This document shows, in pieces, positions 44,501 through 56,094 of a stretch of 64,000 nt of DNA. This stretch comes from Echinarachnius parma. Taxonomy: Eukaryota; Echinodermata; Echinoidea; Clypeasteroida; Echinarachniidae. Below the pieces are notes generated by a model that was given only the letters and a program-made list of their open reading frames with translations, was not told the DNA's origin and did not search any database. Position numbers and translations under genes: made by a program. The stretch's first letter is position 1. Each line of letters starts with the position of its first letter. The stretch lies in NCBI GenBank assembly GCA_037951105.1, contig JBAMJV010011101.1:1-64000 (forward strand), read 5' to 3'.

Positions 44501-47500
44501 ATTGCACAATTTTGATATCAAGCCCAAATTTACATGCACTGAATAGATTCTGTAAACTCAATTACCATGTTTATCTGTCAACCAGATCTTTAGATATCAC
44601 AATTATGAGCTATTTTTGCATACATAATGAGATATGACCTTGACATTTGACATTATGATCCCAAATGAGTTTATAATCTCCCCAAGATACAAATATGTAC
44701 CACGTTTGATGGTAATTTGTCAACTGGTTCTTGAGATATTGCAATAACAAGCAATTCTATAAAGAGTCATGTGACCTTGACATTTGACCCGATGACCTCA
44801 AAATCTGATGGGTACATTCGCTCCCTTAGATACATTCAGGTACGAAGTTTGATTGAAATCTGACATTCAGTTCTTGAGGATTTGCAATAACAAGCTCTTT
44901 TAGCATATATATTGAGCCTTGTGACCTTTGACCTCATGACCCCAAAATCTAATCAGTTCATCAACTCCTCCATCAAATCCATCAATCACTTCTTGAGATC
45001 ACGATCACGAGCTATTTTTGCATATAATGGGCCCTGTGACCTTTGACCTCATGACCCCAAAATCTAATCCGTTCATTGGCTCCCCAAGATACATACATAT
45101 ACCAAGTTTGGTGAGAATCCGTCAAGCGGTTTTTGAGATCACGAGATCACGAGAACGGGGCGTACGTACGGACTGACGTACACACATACAACCCGAAAAC
45201 ATAATGCCTCCGGCTACTTCATTGCGGAGGCATAAAAAGAGCCCCCCGCAAATTTGCATAAAGTTTGATGCAAAATAAATCCTAGAGTGTTATTTTCATG
45301 CATGTGAGCCCCTACCCCACCCCCCCTCCTCCTCCGAAATAAATTGTAATTTCCCCCATGACAAATTGTATTCACTGCAGAGAAATTTTCCTACATTCCT
45401 TTTTAATAATAAATGCTTGTTTTCCAAAAATGCGGTTTATAATTAATTCAGATTTCAATAATACAATGTAGGAACTTACATTCTGAAGCACTCTCTCATG
45501 GCTCCATTAGCAAATGGCTGTATGGGAAGCAAAATTAGAAATTATACACATTAAAGGGTACCACCACCCAAAAATAATATTCATTTAAATGAATGGTAAC
45601 ATCTTTAGTAGTCCATTCCATCAACAAGTTCACAAAAATATGTTTCCAGAAAAAAAAAAAAAAATTGGAAAACGCATCACCATTCCAAAGACTACTTTGT
45701 CCAGAGCGAACGAATCGTCCGGGATTCTATTGTCTCCAAACGTACGCGTGAATAGCATTGGCGCACCCGCAAATGTTTGGCCCGTACGGAACCAAGAAAT
45801 AATAGTGGTTCCGTAAGTGGTGGAAATTAATTGCTTTGTTTATGAATTACACAACCCTTTGCAAAATGTTGGGTATCTATTTGATATCACAAAACGGTAC
45901 CTATGCACATTGGGAAAATATTGTCAGTGAAGTGTGGGGCTCAGGCTGATTTACTCCCTAAAATGCCAAAAAAAGAGCCCCCCCCCCCCCCCCACCCAAT
46001 TCACAACATAGTCCTCGCCAATACTAATATGTTTTAATGTACACAATTAAATATATAGTGCTGTTTCAATCTCCCCTATTTACAGTATACTGTACTCAAT
46101 GTCATAGATACTTTTTATCGCATCTAAACTTCCCCTTGACAAAAATTTCTTCATCAACATTTTAATCATATTGCAAAAATCTATTACTGATTATAGCAAG
46201 TTTTATAGGAAATGACGTGTTTAATAGTTATAGAAAAATGAGTGCACTTCTTTTGTTCCAGTTCACTCTAGCCTGTGCCTATTCCAGCCTTTCACTCAAA
46301 TGCTCGTTTTATGCAAATGTCTAGTTCCATGTTCAGTTACTTGTCATTTGCCCAGATAAAGAATCTGCTATGTCCAAAAGCTTGGATGTTTTTTACATTC
46401 ACTTCGTTATGGAAACAGATAGTTAACTCATTGAAATTTAATTAAAGTCTAAGAGGAGTCTAGAAGACACCCACCTCCGTTGCCATGCGAATCTTGACCT
46501 CATCCTTGAACCACGTCTTTTCAATGGCTTTGTATCTGTGCCTGATAGCCGTCTCCTCTTGAAAGTTTTCCAAGTGGAACTCGGCCCACGGGTCCTGGAG
46601 ATACTTGACTCGCTTCAGAAGACGTCTCCATTTCCTCTTGATGGGAGGTGTGCGATTCTGGGTGATACTGGTTCCAGAAAAGGCAAGGAAAAGATTAATT
46701 TAGTGAACTTGTAAACTTTGTTTGACTACTCAAAGAGAAGGAAAAGCTTTAATCTGATGGTTCACCACATAGAAGTATGGCCTGAGGTTCTATAATTATG
46801 TAGTTGACACGTAAAGATCTTAGGAGACAAATCCACTTTTTTTTTTAACAGTGGTGTGAGATTCTATGTGATTATGGTAATAAAAAACTAAAACACGGAG
46901 AAGATAAAAAAGTGAACAGAAAACATGTACAAAGCTGAAATCCCATGAACTGAAAGATTCTCAATATCCCTTTTTACAGAAGTTCACCATGGCCTGAGTT
47001 GACATGACGAGTGGACGTCTGCACTTACTTTTTATCATTTTTAAAAATACTCCCCCCCCCCCAAAAAAAAAACACCCAAAAAAACGCACTTATGTTTGCA
47101 TGGTTTGTTTGTACATCAGTAAATATTTTGCTTGCATTGACATTTTTTCAACTGATGCATAGAAGTGAGTAAGCATAAAAAAACCAAGCATGAACATTAG
47201 TCATCATCATACATGTACAATGTATTTGCTTCATTGTGTTCAAAATGTTGCTGTAGATAAACAAAAATGTAGCATGTTTGTACTCCATCTGGTCCATGTG
47301 TGAAAGTTTCCATACTTTATTGATTACAAGAAATAGGGCGCGGCTTGTTTAGTACGGTACATACAATAGCTAAAAATGGACACGTATGTAAACATTCTAA
47401 AAATAGACTAGCATGAGTAGCATCCAAAGAAAACAATTACTAGCACATGTCATGTTTTTATAGTAATTACATGTACAATATCAACATTTTCGCTTTTAAT

Positions 47501-48516
47501 TAAATCTCATTACTTCAAAGGGCGAGGCTTGTTTAGTACATACAATAGCTAAAAATGGACACGTATACTAAAACAATCTAAAAATAGACTAGCATCCAAA
47601 GAAAACAATTACTAGCACATGTCATGTTTTTATAAATAGTAATTACAATATCAACATTTTCGCTTTTAATTAAACTGTATTTCTCTAAAGGGCTTGCTGT
47701 ACAGGCAATAACATGCATAACATCTTAGACGTACATGTACATGTATGCCACTTCTAAAGTCAAAATTTGCAGAAATATTTGTCATATTGATAACTGAGAG
47801 CAATATGAAATTCAAAACAAGACTCAAGAATTTAATTATCCATGGTACAATTGCATAATTCATGTTTTATAATAGAATAATAAAGTATCAAACCAGGCTA
47901 GAAATTCTTTTTTCCATGGTTCCCCTACTGTAGCAGGCAAGTAAAATCAAGATTAAATCTAGTTTTGGTAGACCAAAACAAAGAAAAACATCTCAAAGTA
48001 CATTTGGGAGCACAATTGGGCTAGTAAAGTTTTCGCAAATTGAATTTTTGTGGCCCAATCTCATTTCTGGAACTGCCGGGCTAGAGGACCATGCTAATGT
48101 CTAGCCCTGAAGTACAAAATATAGCTTCACATGATACTTGAGCTTGAGCAGAGTACCTTATTCAGAACATGGTTCTTCAAGCCTCAAGGTCACCATTTTG
48201 AAATAGGGCTGCCAAGTAAAATGTGGACCTTTTCATACCACTTTTTTTTTCAAACATAAGGAAAACTGACCAGAAATATAATTAGATTTCTAACAAGAGC
48301 AAAGAAAAAAGGACTTCCATGGAAATTAAAAATAAAGATTCAATCAAACGACTGAACTTACTTATCAACCTGTTCTGTCTTGGGCGGGGAGAGCGTCTGG
48401 GTGGACGGTTCCTTCAACTGGTAGTCAAACAGCGACTCGATGTGCATCTCGCAATCATCGTCGTCATGGTTATCGTCATGGTTGTCGATGTCGATCTCAA
48501 ACTGCAGTTCCTCCAT
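31848..48516 (-). CDS. EEF2K: Eukaryotic elongation factor 2 kinase (alpha-kinase), 14 exons
   Basis: It phosphorylates eEF2 in the cytosol in response to Ca2+/calmodulin and slows translation elongation (known for the family). Exons: 48362-48516, 46475-46667, 45480-45517, 44220-44391, 43366-43515, 42894-42954, 41590-41789, 40887-41222, 36867-36989, 35665-35853, 35230-35253, 33045-33169, 32277-32455, 31848-31966. Phases all agree, giving 687 aa (human 725). Seen in order: acidic N-terminus; calmodulin-binding helix KRKWRRLLKRVKYL then DPWAEFHLE (~60-85); alpha-kinase domain (~95-320) with NFVAKRY (Lys149), GKYIKYNSNSGFVRDEA, IVVDIQGVGDLYTDPQIHT and GNLGTRGMALFF. CRGTENR follows, keeping the activating Thr (human Thr348), then a Ser/Pro-rich linker; IQLRKTL...SILGLIHLDMAKYHE; and Sel1-like repeats ending AAMKGRLSNKYY. 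An in-frame TAA precedes the ATG, supporting the start. Exons 9, 12, 13 and 14 have partial duplicates nearby. Confidence 0.97.
32595..32790 (-). repeat. Partial duplicate of eEF2K exon 13 start with adjacent intron
   Basis: 'GGCTTCCAGCTAGGAACAAG' followed by 'TTCTATGGG' copies the acceptor side of exon 13 (32430-32460). Neighbouring intron text ('atgtatcagactcgattcc') is also repeated about 170-190 bp apart. It is intronic, with no sign that it is used as an exon. Confidence 0.75.
32885..32990 (-). pseudogene. In-frame partial copy of eEF2K exon 12 with donor
   Basis: The minus strand reads MAAVSGDRAAML, then LVARGYDTRVNLGSER, then the GTATGT donor, a copy of exon 12's MAAEAGDRAAML...DTGLNLGSER, offset 145 bp into intron 12. 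The frame is open and the donor intact. The 5' half of the exon and a clear acceptor are missing. Confidence 0.85.
33605..34380. repeat. ~40-bp satellite array, about 18 copies
   Basis: Degenerate units of the form 'cagaattacaccatacaccag' + 'aacacagttgcttgcaa' follow one another in the intron between eEF2K exons 11 and 12. Units range from about 36 to 45 bp. Confidence 0.9.
34411..34492 (-). mobile_element. Solo copy of the 80-bp TTAACCC element
   Basis: It runs TAACCCCTTGC...GGGCTATGTACAAAGTC...GGGAACGGGTTAA, the reverse complement of the 40.1-40.9 kb array unit. Other dispersed copies are at 36180-36270, 49978-50064 and, truncated, 54857-54904. Confidence 0.8.
34960..35660. repeat. AATC/AATG-type simple-sequence region
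   Basis: Long tracts of ATCA, AATG and CCAA repeats (for example 35475-35523, ATCA x ~11) fill the intron around eEF2K microexon 11. Confidence 0.85.
35230..35253 (-). CDS. EEF2K: 24-nt candidate microexon of eEF2K (exon 11)
   Basis: It encodes VLRDDPAP, with acceptor ...CATACAG and donor GTAAGT, phase 0 on both sides, so inclusion or skipping keeps frame. Skipping gives a spacing to the next Sel1 repeat equal to that in human eEF2K (9 residues), so it may be an optional insertion. Its 3' end and intron start (GTAAGTTTGAT) match those of exon 10, hinting that it arose as a partial copy of exon 10's end (VLVEVTVP). Confidence 0.6.
36282..36866 (-). repeat. Three tandem ~184-bp partial copies of eEF2K exon 9 plus donor
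   Basis: TGGATCTCCA anchors lie at 36351, 36548, 36732 and 36916 (real exon), spacings 197, 184 and 184. Each copy keeps minus-strand PSCVNMEIQLRKTL followed by the SILG segment and a GT donor. The nearest copy (36679-36755) differs from the exon only by three synonymous changes over ~72 bp. None has an obvious in-frame acceptor. Confidence 0.9.
37210..37476. mobile_element. 'CAGGGCTCGACACT' MITE-like family, copy 2
   Basis: It starts CAGGGCTCGACACTAACACT, with GCCCGGGGCAAGT next to the end, and finishes near GTTAGTGTGGCGGCTTG. Intronic in eEF2K. Confidence 0.65.
37480..40050. other. Large eEF2K intron 8, unannotated part
   Basis: Apart from the repeat end at 38559, this stretch shows AT-rich sequence without coding potential or named elements. 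Confidence 0.5.
38559..38770. repeat. Dispersed repeat beginning TTTAAAGGGGAATTCCACCC
   Basis: The outer end resembles the TTAA-initial MITE termini elsewhere in this window, but no inverted partner was found, so only one end is present. Confidence 0.4.
40057..40857. repeat. 80-bp tandem array, 10 copies, of a TTAA-ended element
   Basis: The core AGACCTTTGTACATAGCCCA recurs exactly every 80 bp from 40251 to 40811; two older, diverged units precede it. The unit is bounded by TTAACCC on the left and GGGTTAA on the right, so a single unit is itself a tiny inverted-end element, and single copies are dispersed nearby. The array ends about 24 nt inside the intron from the donor of eEF2K exon 8 (40886). 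Confidence 0.95.
41833..42105. mobile_element. 'CAGGGCTCGACACT' MITE-like family, copy 3 (inverted)
   Basis: It begins CCTCCACACTAACA, contains paired ACTTGCCC/GGGCAAGT arms, and ends CTAATGTAGAGCCCTG. Intronic in eEF2K. Confidence 0.65.
43237..43345. repeat. Trinucleotide repeat tract (GTC/CCA/CAT)
   Basis: A run of GTC, GCC, CAC and CAT triplets ends 20 nt from the donor of eEF2K exon 5 (43365). Confidence 0.85.
43740..43840. repeat. Copy of the ACAGGTGGCC-type repeat
   Basis: 'TATAGTGACCACC...AAGGAAACAAG...CTATAGACAGGTGGCC' matches, inverted, the segment at 60100-60190. Confidence 0.55.
44455..45235. repeat. ~780-bp repeat with ATGCCTCCG ends and ~110-160-bp subrepeats
   Basis: It starts near TGATGCCTCCGCCATTG and ends in the hairpin ATGCCTCCGGCTACTTC...GCGGAGGCAT (45203-45232). 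Inside are four degenerate subrepeats built on TGACCTTTGACCTCATGACC and 'gagctatttttgcatat'. The terminal hairpin and CGTACGTACGGAC text are typical of a repeat widespread in marine invertebrates; class unresolved. Confidence 0.75.
45238..45330. repeat. 'GGGGGCT' family fragment
   Basis: AGAGCCCCCCGCAAATTTGC through CATGTGAGCCCCTAC matches the 4559 copy in inverse orientation. A further short fragment is at 45933-45990. Confidence 0.55.
47336..47690. repeat. 184-bp tandem duplication in eEF2K intron 1
   Basis: GGCTTGTTTAGTAC occurs at 47342 and 47526, exactly 184 bp apart. The units (ending TTTTCGCTTTTAATTAAA) differ by a few short indels. No exon is included. Confidence 0.9.
47890..48105. 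repeat. 'CTAGAAATT...GGCAAGTAAA...CTAGCCCTG' repeat
   Basis: It is related in layout to the CAGGGCTCGACACT family: GCTAGAAATTC...GCAGGCAAGTAAAAT at the left and CTAATGTCTAGCCCTG at the right. A similar half lies at 3765-3960. Confidence 0.45.
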
Positions 48517-49627
48517 CTTGGAATTGATAGCTGCTACCGGTTGTCGCCGCAGACGAGGATAGCTTTAACCCCAGGGGCGAGAGGGCTAGTTCTAACGTGA
48601 GGAGCAATAACGGTGGTCGGCTTGACGGGAAGCTTGCGTTCGACGTATACATGAATGAAGCTCTCGGATGCAAGGGTGGCCAATAAAGAAGATTTCTGAG
48701 ATGCTATCGATAGCCGTTTAAGTTGTTAAAGTCCTTGATATTGCTAGCCAAGAGTGATTTCTATTAGATAAGATAGTCCTTCCGCTACAACTCCAATCAA
48801 TAATGACTGGAGCTTTTAACCAAGGAGTCTTTTCAGTCAATGGTGCATTCTTAAGACAAGAATACACGAAAGGATGAAGTGATATTCAAGAAAACTGCTG
48901 GTCAGTGAGGCTAAGCAGAACTGATGAATTTTGACTTCATTTATCAAATCCAGAGTTGTTTACAGGAAACTCCGAAGATTAGTCTGGAAAGACAAAGGGG
49001 AAAGGAAGTGCAGACAAAATGGGTTTAGTTCAAGTTCAATTTAGTCAACACTCTACAAAAACAACAAATTAATCAGACTAAAACAAAAGAAAAGATGAAA
49101 TATAAAGGTTTAAAAAAAAGAAGAGTACATGTAAGACACGTATATATACAAACTCACAAACTAAATTGTGATCAAGTGTCAGGAGCCGGTACTTACATGT
49201 ATAAGCCACCCTATAAGCCGGTACTTATAGGAGAGGTAACCACATGATCCATTCCAAAGTTTTATTATTATACCATTTGTAGCGTGTAATTGCAGCCTTT
49301 ACTCCTCACAATTTCAAAATATAAACATTCCATAAGTGTTAACACAGAACAGCAAGCATGGCATCAAGCAACTGATCCTAATCAATGTACTAATGTAATA
49401 TGACAGGGAAAATATAAGTGCAACAGTGCATGGGAAAAGTAATAAATAAAACTGTTCCTGGTTCTCATATTTCGCAAGGTGTTATTGCGGCCGGTATTTA
49501 TGACTCATTAGGCCGGCATCTAGTAGCTTCTCCCATCAATCCATTACGGCATGTCTCGAAAATATCAAAGTTCACAGACATGTTATTTAATAACAACACA
49601 GATAGGCAATGCAGGAATTAATTTTTA

Positions 49628-49770
49628 ATTTTCGGGGGCTACTTTTCCATTCTGATGGATATCCAGAAATTTTTCACATAATACCCTATGGTAATTTTAG
49701 GGGCTACCTAATGATTTCCGGGGGCTATTTTGAAAATTAGGGGGCAAAATCACCCTCAGCCCCTGTATAT
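49628..49770. repeat. 'GGGGGCTACTTTTC' family copy
   Basis: TTTTCGGGGGCTACTTTTCC through AGCCCCTGTATATTG. It matches, inverted, 58650-58855 (AAAAGTAGCCCCCTAAAATT). Confidence 0.7.
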
Positions 49771-50338
49771 TGCCTACCCTGCAGATAGATCCACAAGAAT
49801 GCTGCAGCCTGGTTCGGCTTGTCAATTTTTTACATTATCACATCTGGTAGCATGAAATAATAACAAAGATGGACTGTGTCAATGTTTACAGGTAATATTA
49901 ACACATGTATGCATGATTGCATACTTGTTGATAAATGTTGATAAATTAGGCTTTATATATTTTTGTATGAAGTACTTTTAACACACACCCTTTGAGATTC
50001 TGTAATCTCCACATACATGTACTTTGTATTGAACCCACCATTTCCCGTAAGCAACAGGTTAAATGTGCCTGCAACAGATGTTACATTTTGTTTTTATACC
50101 CACGTGGATTCAATAATATTGGTCCCCCAAAATACTTGGGATGGGTCTATGGAGAATGTATGTGATACCAAGATTAGTGATTGGTTGTTCATGGGTAAAA
50201 ATGTGCTCTACTGCAAGCAAATATGCATACTATCTCAATTGATTTTTAATTGCTGTACTTGAACAAAATGTTATCAATTATATAGTGCACATGTATGTCA
50301 TCATTTTTGCTTGCATTCAGATCTAGCTAAGTAACTAT

Positions 50339-50881
50339 TTAAAGGGGTAGTACAGTTTTGGTAAGGCTGAACTTTAGTAACCAAACCTGGACAATAACAT
50401 TATAAACTAATATTTATAACTCTACCATGCTCGAAAGGTGTACAAAATTACAAACAACTAAGTAAAAAGCCTGTTATCATTCAAAAAGAGCCATTAAAAC
50501 ACAAGAGGGCGCTTTCCAGAAAGGCATTGGTTTCAACCATTTTTCATACAAAATTATGCATGTGATGTTTTATTGAAATAATGATTAAATAGAGAGATCA
50601 TCAACAACTATTTAAAAAACGCTTTTGAACATTTTTGAAAAAGTGCAAGCATTTTTGTAATTTTTTGAAAAAATCATCTAGTTATTTGGGCCCCAAATAA
50701 TTATAAGATCAGATATATTTATTGATATTTCAGTCGTTTCTGGGTCGATTTTGACCAAATAAAGTTTATTCTGCCATTAAAACTGCATGTTCTCTCAAAT
50801 TCGACACTCAGTTTTTCATTACCTCACAAACAAATTGTGATGTGCAGCGCCCTCTCTACCAAAACTAAACTACCCCTTTAA
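50339..50881. mobile_element. Complete TTAA-flanked MITE (family A), piggyBac-like
   Basis: Ends TTAAAGGGGTAGTACAGTTT and complement TTAAAGGGGTAGTTTAGTTT form ~23-bp inverted repeats ending in a TTAA on both sides, 543 bp overall. No ORF. The fragment at 9836 is a second copy. Confidence 0.9.
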
Positions 50882-51473
50882 AGTGGAAACAAAAGTATAA
50901 TCTTACAATACGCACTGCATAATAAAAATGATTGGTGATTAAGTAACCAGTGATACTGCATCGCTTTTCAAATCAATAGATCATCAATTAATGTTCAGTG
51001 GAACTGAAAGTAATTACAAATCATGTGAACTGTGACATTTAATTTTGTTATTGGCTATTTTTAATTCCCATTTTTTAGAAACCGATGTTATCCTTTGGAC
51101 TACGTGCATTGACTGCATTCATTGTAAACAAAAAGCTGTTGATTTTGCTTTCAATTTCTGTTTTGATCTATCTTCAGCATAATCTCATAATTTAAATGTA
51201 TATTTTACAATGAATAAAAATGCATCTAATCCATATATATATAAAAAATCAATTAGCTTCATTTTTTTCTTTCTTTAAAAAATATTTACAAAAATGCAAA
51301 ATAAATACATGTATAATATAGTATCTACTTGGCATTTTCTAACAATACAATTTAGGAGATATGTGTACATGACCATCATTAATCTAAATCTAACTATAAG
51401 GAACTTGCTTGCAGTTATAACGGTTCCTGAATGAACCAAAATTAGGAACTTTTTTTTTTTTCATACATGTATG

Positions 51474-51813
51474 CAGGGCTCGACACTCGCACTGGCCCGC
51501 TGGCCCGGGGCCAGTGAAATTGCACTTGGGGCCAGCAAAAATGTATAAAAGTCATATTTTGGTGGCCCGATCGGGCAAGCAGATTTTCAACCCGACATTG
51601 ACAAAATGAGAAATCTTGTTTTCTTTTATGTCATGCTTCATCTATACTATAAGGTTTGATTAGGAAAGAGTGATATTTTGAATAATAAAAAGTTTACTCA
51701 TAAAATAATATTTTTGGGCCAGTAAATTTTCTTTCGGGCCACCAGAAAAGGGGAAGAAATTATTTCACTGGCCCGACCGGGCCACTGACAAAAAAGGTGA
51801 GTGTGGAGCCCTG
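51474..51813. mobile_element. 'CAGGGCTCGACACT' family, copy 4 (GGGCCAG variant)
   Basis: CAGGGCTCGACACTCGCACT...TGAGTGTGGAGCCCTG, with internal CCGGGGCCAGTGAAA and TTTCACTGGCCCGACCGG arms. It is an inverted relative of copy 5 at 55630-55971. Confidence 0.75.
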
Positions 51814-52623
51814 CATGTATGTATGTGCTGCCTAGATATGGTCGACATTCTTGTACATATGCACTTTGGTTTTTAAAATGGGCTCAAAAGGGCCCCCTAA
51901 ACCCTGCCACGCCAAACTGTCTACTCTCGTCTCTCGCAATGAAGAAGGTATAGCCATCAAGTAGATCAAGGTATGTTCAAATTGAAAACACACCCATGCA
52001 TGCCTTCCACCACATGTCATCAATTTGACCCCCTGACCTCAAAAGGTATTTTTTAGGTCACTTGATGGCCAGAAAATTATTGCAGAGTTTAAAATAAGCA
52101 CTGGCTTTGGGGCCATCAAAAGCTCATTAATTTAATGCTAATTTAATTTCCCAAATAAGCAACCAATTTCTTAAATGCACATTTTAACGTTTTTGTTTTG
52201 GGCCACTCAATTGAAGAAGCCTCGCTATTAGTATTACTTGCTGACTAGGCCACACAGTAATAATAACCCTCTGGTACAGACTTAGTACTCCATCAAATGA
52301 ATGATTCAATTAAACAAAAATTACATTACAAAATTATGCCTTTGTTTCTCCTGAAATTATTTTTTCCTGTGAAGCAGCAAAACACTGGTCAGATGGAAGT
52401 CAGGATAAAAAGTTTGGAGCTATGATAGATTACAAATATAATAAACAATTTAAATGCCCACAATCCCTGAAGTATGAAAATCTATACCCTGCACGAAAGT
52501 CTTCCCCATTAAAAAATAAACCACATGAAATCAGATTGTGATTCCAAACAAGAATTTCAACAAAGATCTACTTGTAACAGAATCGCAGCTATATGAAGCA
52601 ACTTGGAATCTAGACAAACAAAG

Positions 52624-53006
52624 TTAAAGGTGCACCTGTAAAGTGTCAGATATTGCTCAAAATGACATTTGAGACTTCAATCCTGTACCAAAATCATTGT
52701 AAGATACATGTATGTCCGAATGATGTGTGAAAGTTTCATTGAAAAAGAACACTGCTTTCCTGGTTAAAAAAGCGAAAATATGCATGATCAGCTTTTACAA
52801 TGAATACTGTATGATGCTTATGAGGTTTATGACCGTTCATTAATGCTCTTGAGCTGAATGATAGATATCGTCATACTAAAGGGGCATTTGAAAAAATCTA
52901 ACCCTATTTTCTTCTCTTACCATAAGTTAAACAACACGGTAGAAGAGAAACGAGGAAGCTCCAAGTAATTTTCGAGGAGTTAGACACTTTACAGGCATCT
53001 CTTTAA
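52624..53006. mobile_element. TTAA-flanked MITE (family C)
   Basis: Left TTAAAGGTGCACCTGTAAAG and complement of right TTAAAGAGATGCCTGTAAAG give inverted ends with TTAA at both borders, 383 bp. Confidence 0.85.
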
Positions 53007-54856
53007 TACTGCACCTATCTTTACTGAAGAACATTACATGTATAAATGAGACGATTGAGAGAAACCAGACCATAATGCTGCATGAAGGACAAAATGTAAA
53101 CAATATGGATTGATAAACTGAAAAGAAAATTCAGCATACAAATCGAATCAACTAGACTACAGCACAGAAAACAAATTATTATTAAATTGCTAAATTATTA
53201 CCTTCATGAGACAATTCACATGTCAATCTCCGTAAGAATAGGACAAACAGATAGAGACGAGATTGCTTGATAAAGGACAATTCCAAATTTTGTAAACACT
53301 GACTAAATAGTACTCCACGAAGTCGATTGCCAGCATGGCCATATGGTCAGAAGCACCGATATTCCCAGACCCTCGCTAGTCACATCATAAGCTGAGCGCT
53401 GCGTTTTTCAAAATAACAACCCTGCACCGATACAACACAACGTTGTTTTGCACACTGCGTGCACCAGGCCTGCATGCTGTGTGCAGAGTGCAGACAAGAT
53501 TTTATCAACACAAGGCATGCAGACAGATATTTAAAGGGCCATTCAGGCCTTTCAGAGACGCATGTACATGTACGTATGCAGTCTCTCTCAAATTGTCTCA
53601 GATTTTCACTGTGACTGGACAATCAACCTGAAAATACTGCATGTAAAATTTCTAATCAAACTTGTTTGCTTCATGAATCATATGGAAATTTGGCCTGTTT
53701 TTATTCAACACATGAGCCTATTCATTGAACTACACCCTGGCAGCACAAATAGAAAAAAAAGCATAAAATTGCACCTTTTCATTGAGTAATGAAGATCATG
53801 CAGTAACAACTATACATAACATATTAACAGCCATATCGTAACATTTTACAAACAAATCAAGATTTTTTAATTTGCGGGCATGCAAATCCTTGAAAATACC
53901 TTTAAAAGCCCAGACCCTGGCAAAATGGTGCCTATCCAGCAAACAGCCAGTCAGAAAAGACCAGCCCACGCACATGTATGCACATAACCCACCCATCATC
54001 CATAATGGTGCCAGTAGGATGGGGTCATGCAAGCCAAGTTCACTGTATAGTCTACACAATCAGCACTTCCCTTTTGCTTTCTTCCAAAAGGCACTATATC
54101 CACTTTTTCAACTTACAAGAAAAACAGGTTTCTTTGCCCAACTTTGTACCCGTGCCTATGGAAATATGAAAATTGAACTTTCTATATTTTGATTTTGAGT
54201 GAGTAATTTGTCGTAAAATGTGGATTCCTAGATAGCTACGTGGTTTACAATTTTTATGGAAGTGGATTTAGCGCCTTTTGGAACTGAGTTCCTACATAAT
54301 GTGGATTACGACTTTATGGCTTCAAAATAAGGTCGAGGGACCTGATGAAAGTCTAAAGTCTAAACTCTAAACTGCAGACAATAGAAGAAACAAGATCAAA
54401 TAAATGCCCTTGACCTATATTGTTTTTGTGAACCAATATTATTGTTCTACCACTAAAACTAATGAACCCAGTTTGTAAACATGTACAATGTATAATGTAA
54501 AGGTGTAAAAGTATGTTTGAACATTTTAGACTGTAAAGAATTTCAATTCATACAAGACAAAAAATTAAACCGTTTCAGGTCATTCTTTAAATTGCTATTA
54601 TACATTGAAGCTCAGAGTTGTTGCACAATCAAATGATGTTTTATAGAACAAGGAGTAATTTATTATCACACGTATCATACAGGGTACATCTTCATTCTTC
54701 ATCTACATTCTTAGTACCCTCTTTAACCTCCACCCCCCCCCCCCCCCCCAAAAAAAAAAAAATTACTGACCTTATATTAGATCTCAAGTTGCACTTGACT
54801 GGGCAACCAAGTTCATTTGTATATTTTTGGCAGAGAGCCAAAAGCTGGGTACACAA

Positions 54857-54904
54857 TTAACCCCTTGCCTACTGGATCCTGGTGGGATATGTACAAAGTC
54901 TTTT
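54857..54904 (-). mobile_element. Truncated copy of the 80-bp TTAACCC element
   Basis: TTAACCCCTTGCCTACTGGA...GGGATATGTACAAAGTC matches about half of the array unit at 40.1-40.9 kb. Confidence 0.65.
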
Positions 54905-55629
54905 TTCCTTTACAGATTTTCTTTCTTTTGAAGTTTGATTTCAAGGTTGTAATTGTTTGAATGAAAAATCTGCAGAATGTACACAATACTGATGTACACA
55001 TCATTCATAGTCCTAATATTTATAATGCAAATGCTACTTTTCATCCGTGCTACAAAATGTAAGAAATGTAAGTACTGTAGTATGTATGGTAATTACAAAC
55101 AAAGTGAACAAGTAAACAAATTTGTTGAAATCTTCGGCCACACAGTATTTATATGTACGTTTCCATGGTATTAGACCAAGAAGTATTAGAAAGTCCTTCT
55201 TGATTGGACATACAATGTACATGTAACCACAACCATGCGGTCAGCAATGCTCACGTGATAGAATGCAGATAGAGTAGCCTGGATAGACTGTTCGAGAATG
55301 GGCGTACAGTGCAGAAGGGTCAGACGATCGATCACAATCACACGTCCTCCCCACATCAACATACATGTATACAGGCAATCAACAATTTACTCTGATTAGT
55401 AGTCTCATAATCCAGACCCAAATCTGTTGTTTGTTCTGGAGCAAAGGTGCTGTAAGCCTGTAATGTGTACTTTTGTTGCATGTTTGGTATGGTCTAGAAC
55501 GCATACATGTACACATGAGAAAGACGCAACAAAAACAAACACCCATACACACACAGGCATACATCATGTAAATTATGATAAACATGTATACATGTATACA
55601 AACTTACAAAAAGACCAACAACCATATAT

Positions 55630-55971
55630 CAGGGCTCCGCACTCACCTTTTTAGTCAGTGGCCCGGTTGGGCCAGTGAAATTGTTTCTTCCCCTGTTCTG
55701 GTGGCCCGAAAGAAAATTTACTGGCCCCAAAATTGTATTTCATGAGTAAGCTTTTTACTATTCAAAATATCACTCTTTCCTAATATCAAACCTATGATTA
55801 CAGATGAAGCATGCCATAAAAGAAAATAAGATTTTTTCAGTTTCTCAATGTCGGGTTGCAAATCTGCTTGCCCGATCGGGCCACCAAAATATGACTTGTA
55901 TACATTTTGCTGGCCCCAAGTGCAATTTCACTGGCCCCGGGCCAGCGGGCCACTGCGTGTGTCGAGCCTTG
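55630..55971. mobile_element. 'CAGGGCTCGACACT' family, copy 5
   Basis: Bounded by CAGGGCTCCGCACTCACC and CACTGCGTGTGTCGAGCC, with internal arms shared with copy 4 in inverse order. Confidence 0.75.
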
Positions 55972-56094
55972 CATATATATGTCCACTTGTACTTAAGGAC
56001 CAACGATAAAACATTATGAAAAAAAGAATTAATTAATTATGAATACCGAGACTGTTTTCAACTCATCTACACACAAACACATCCATAGTATACA

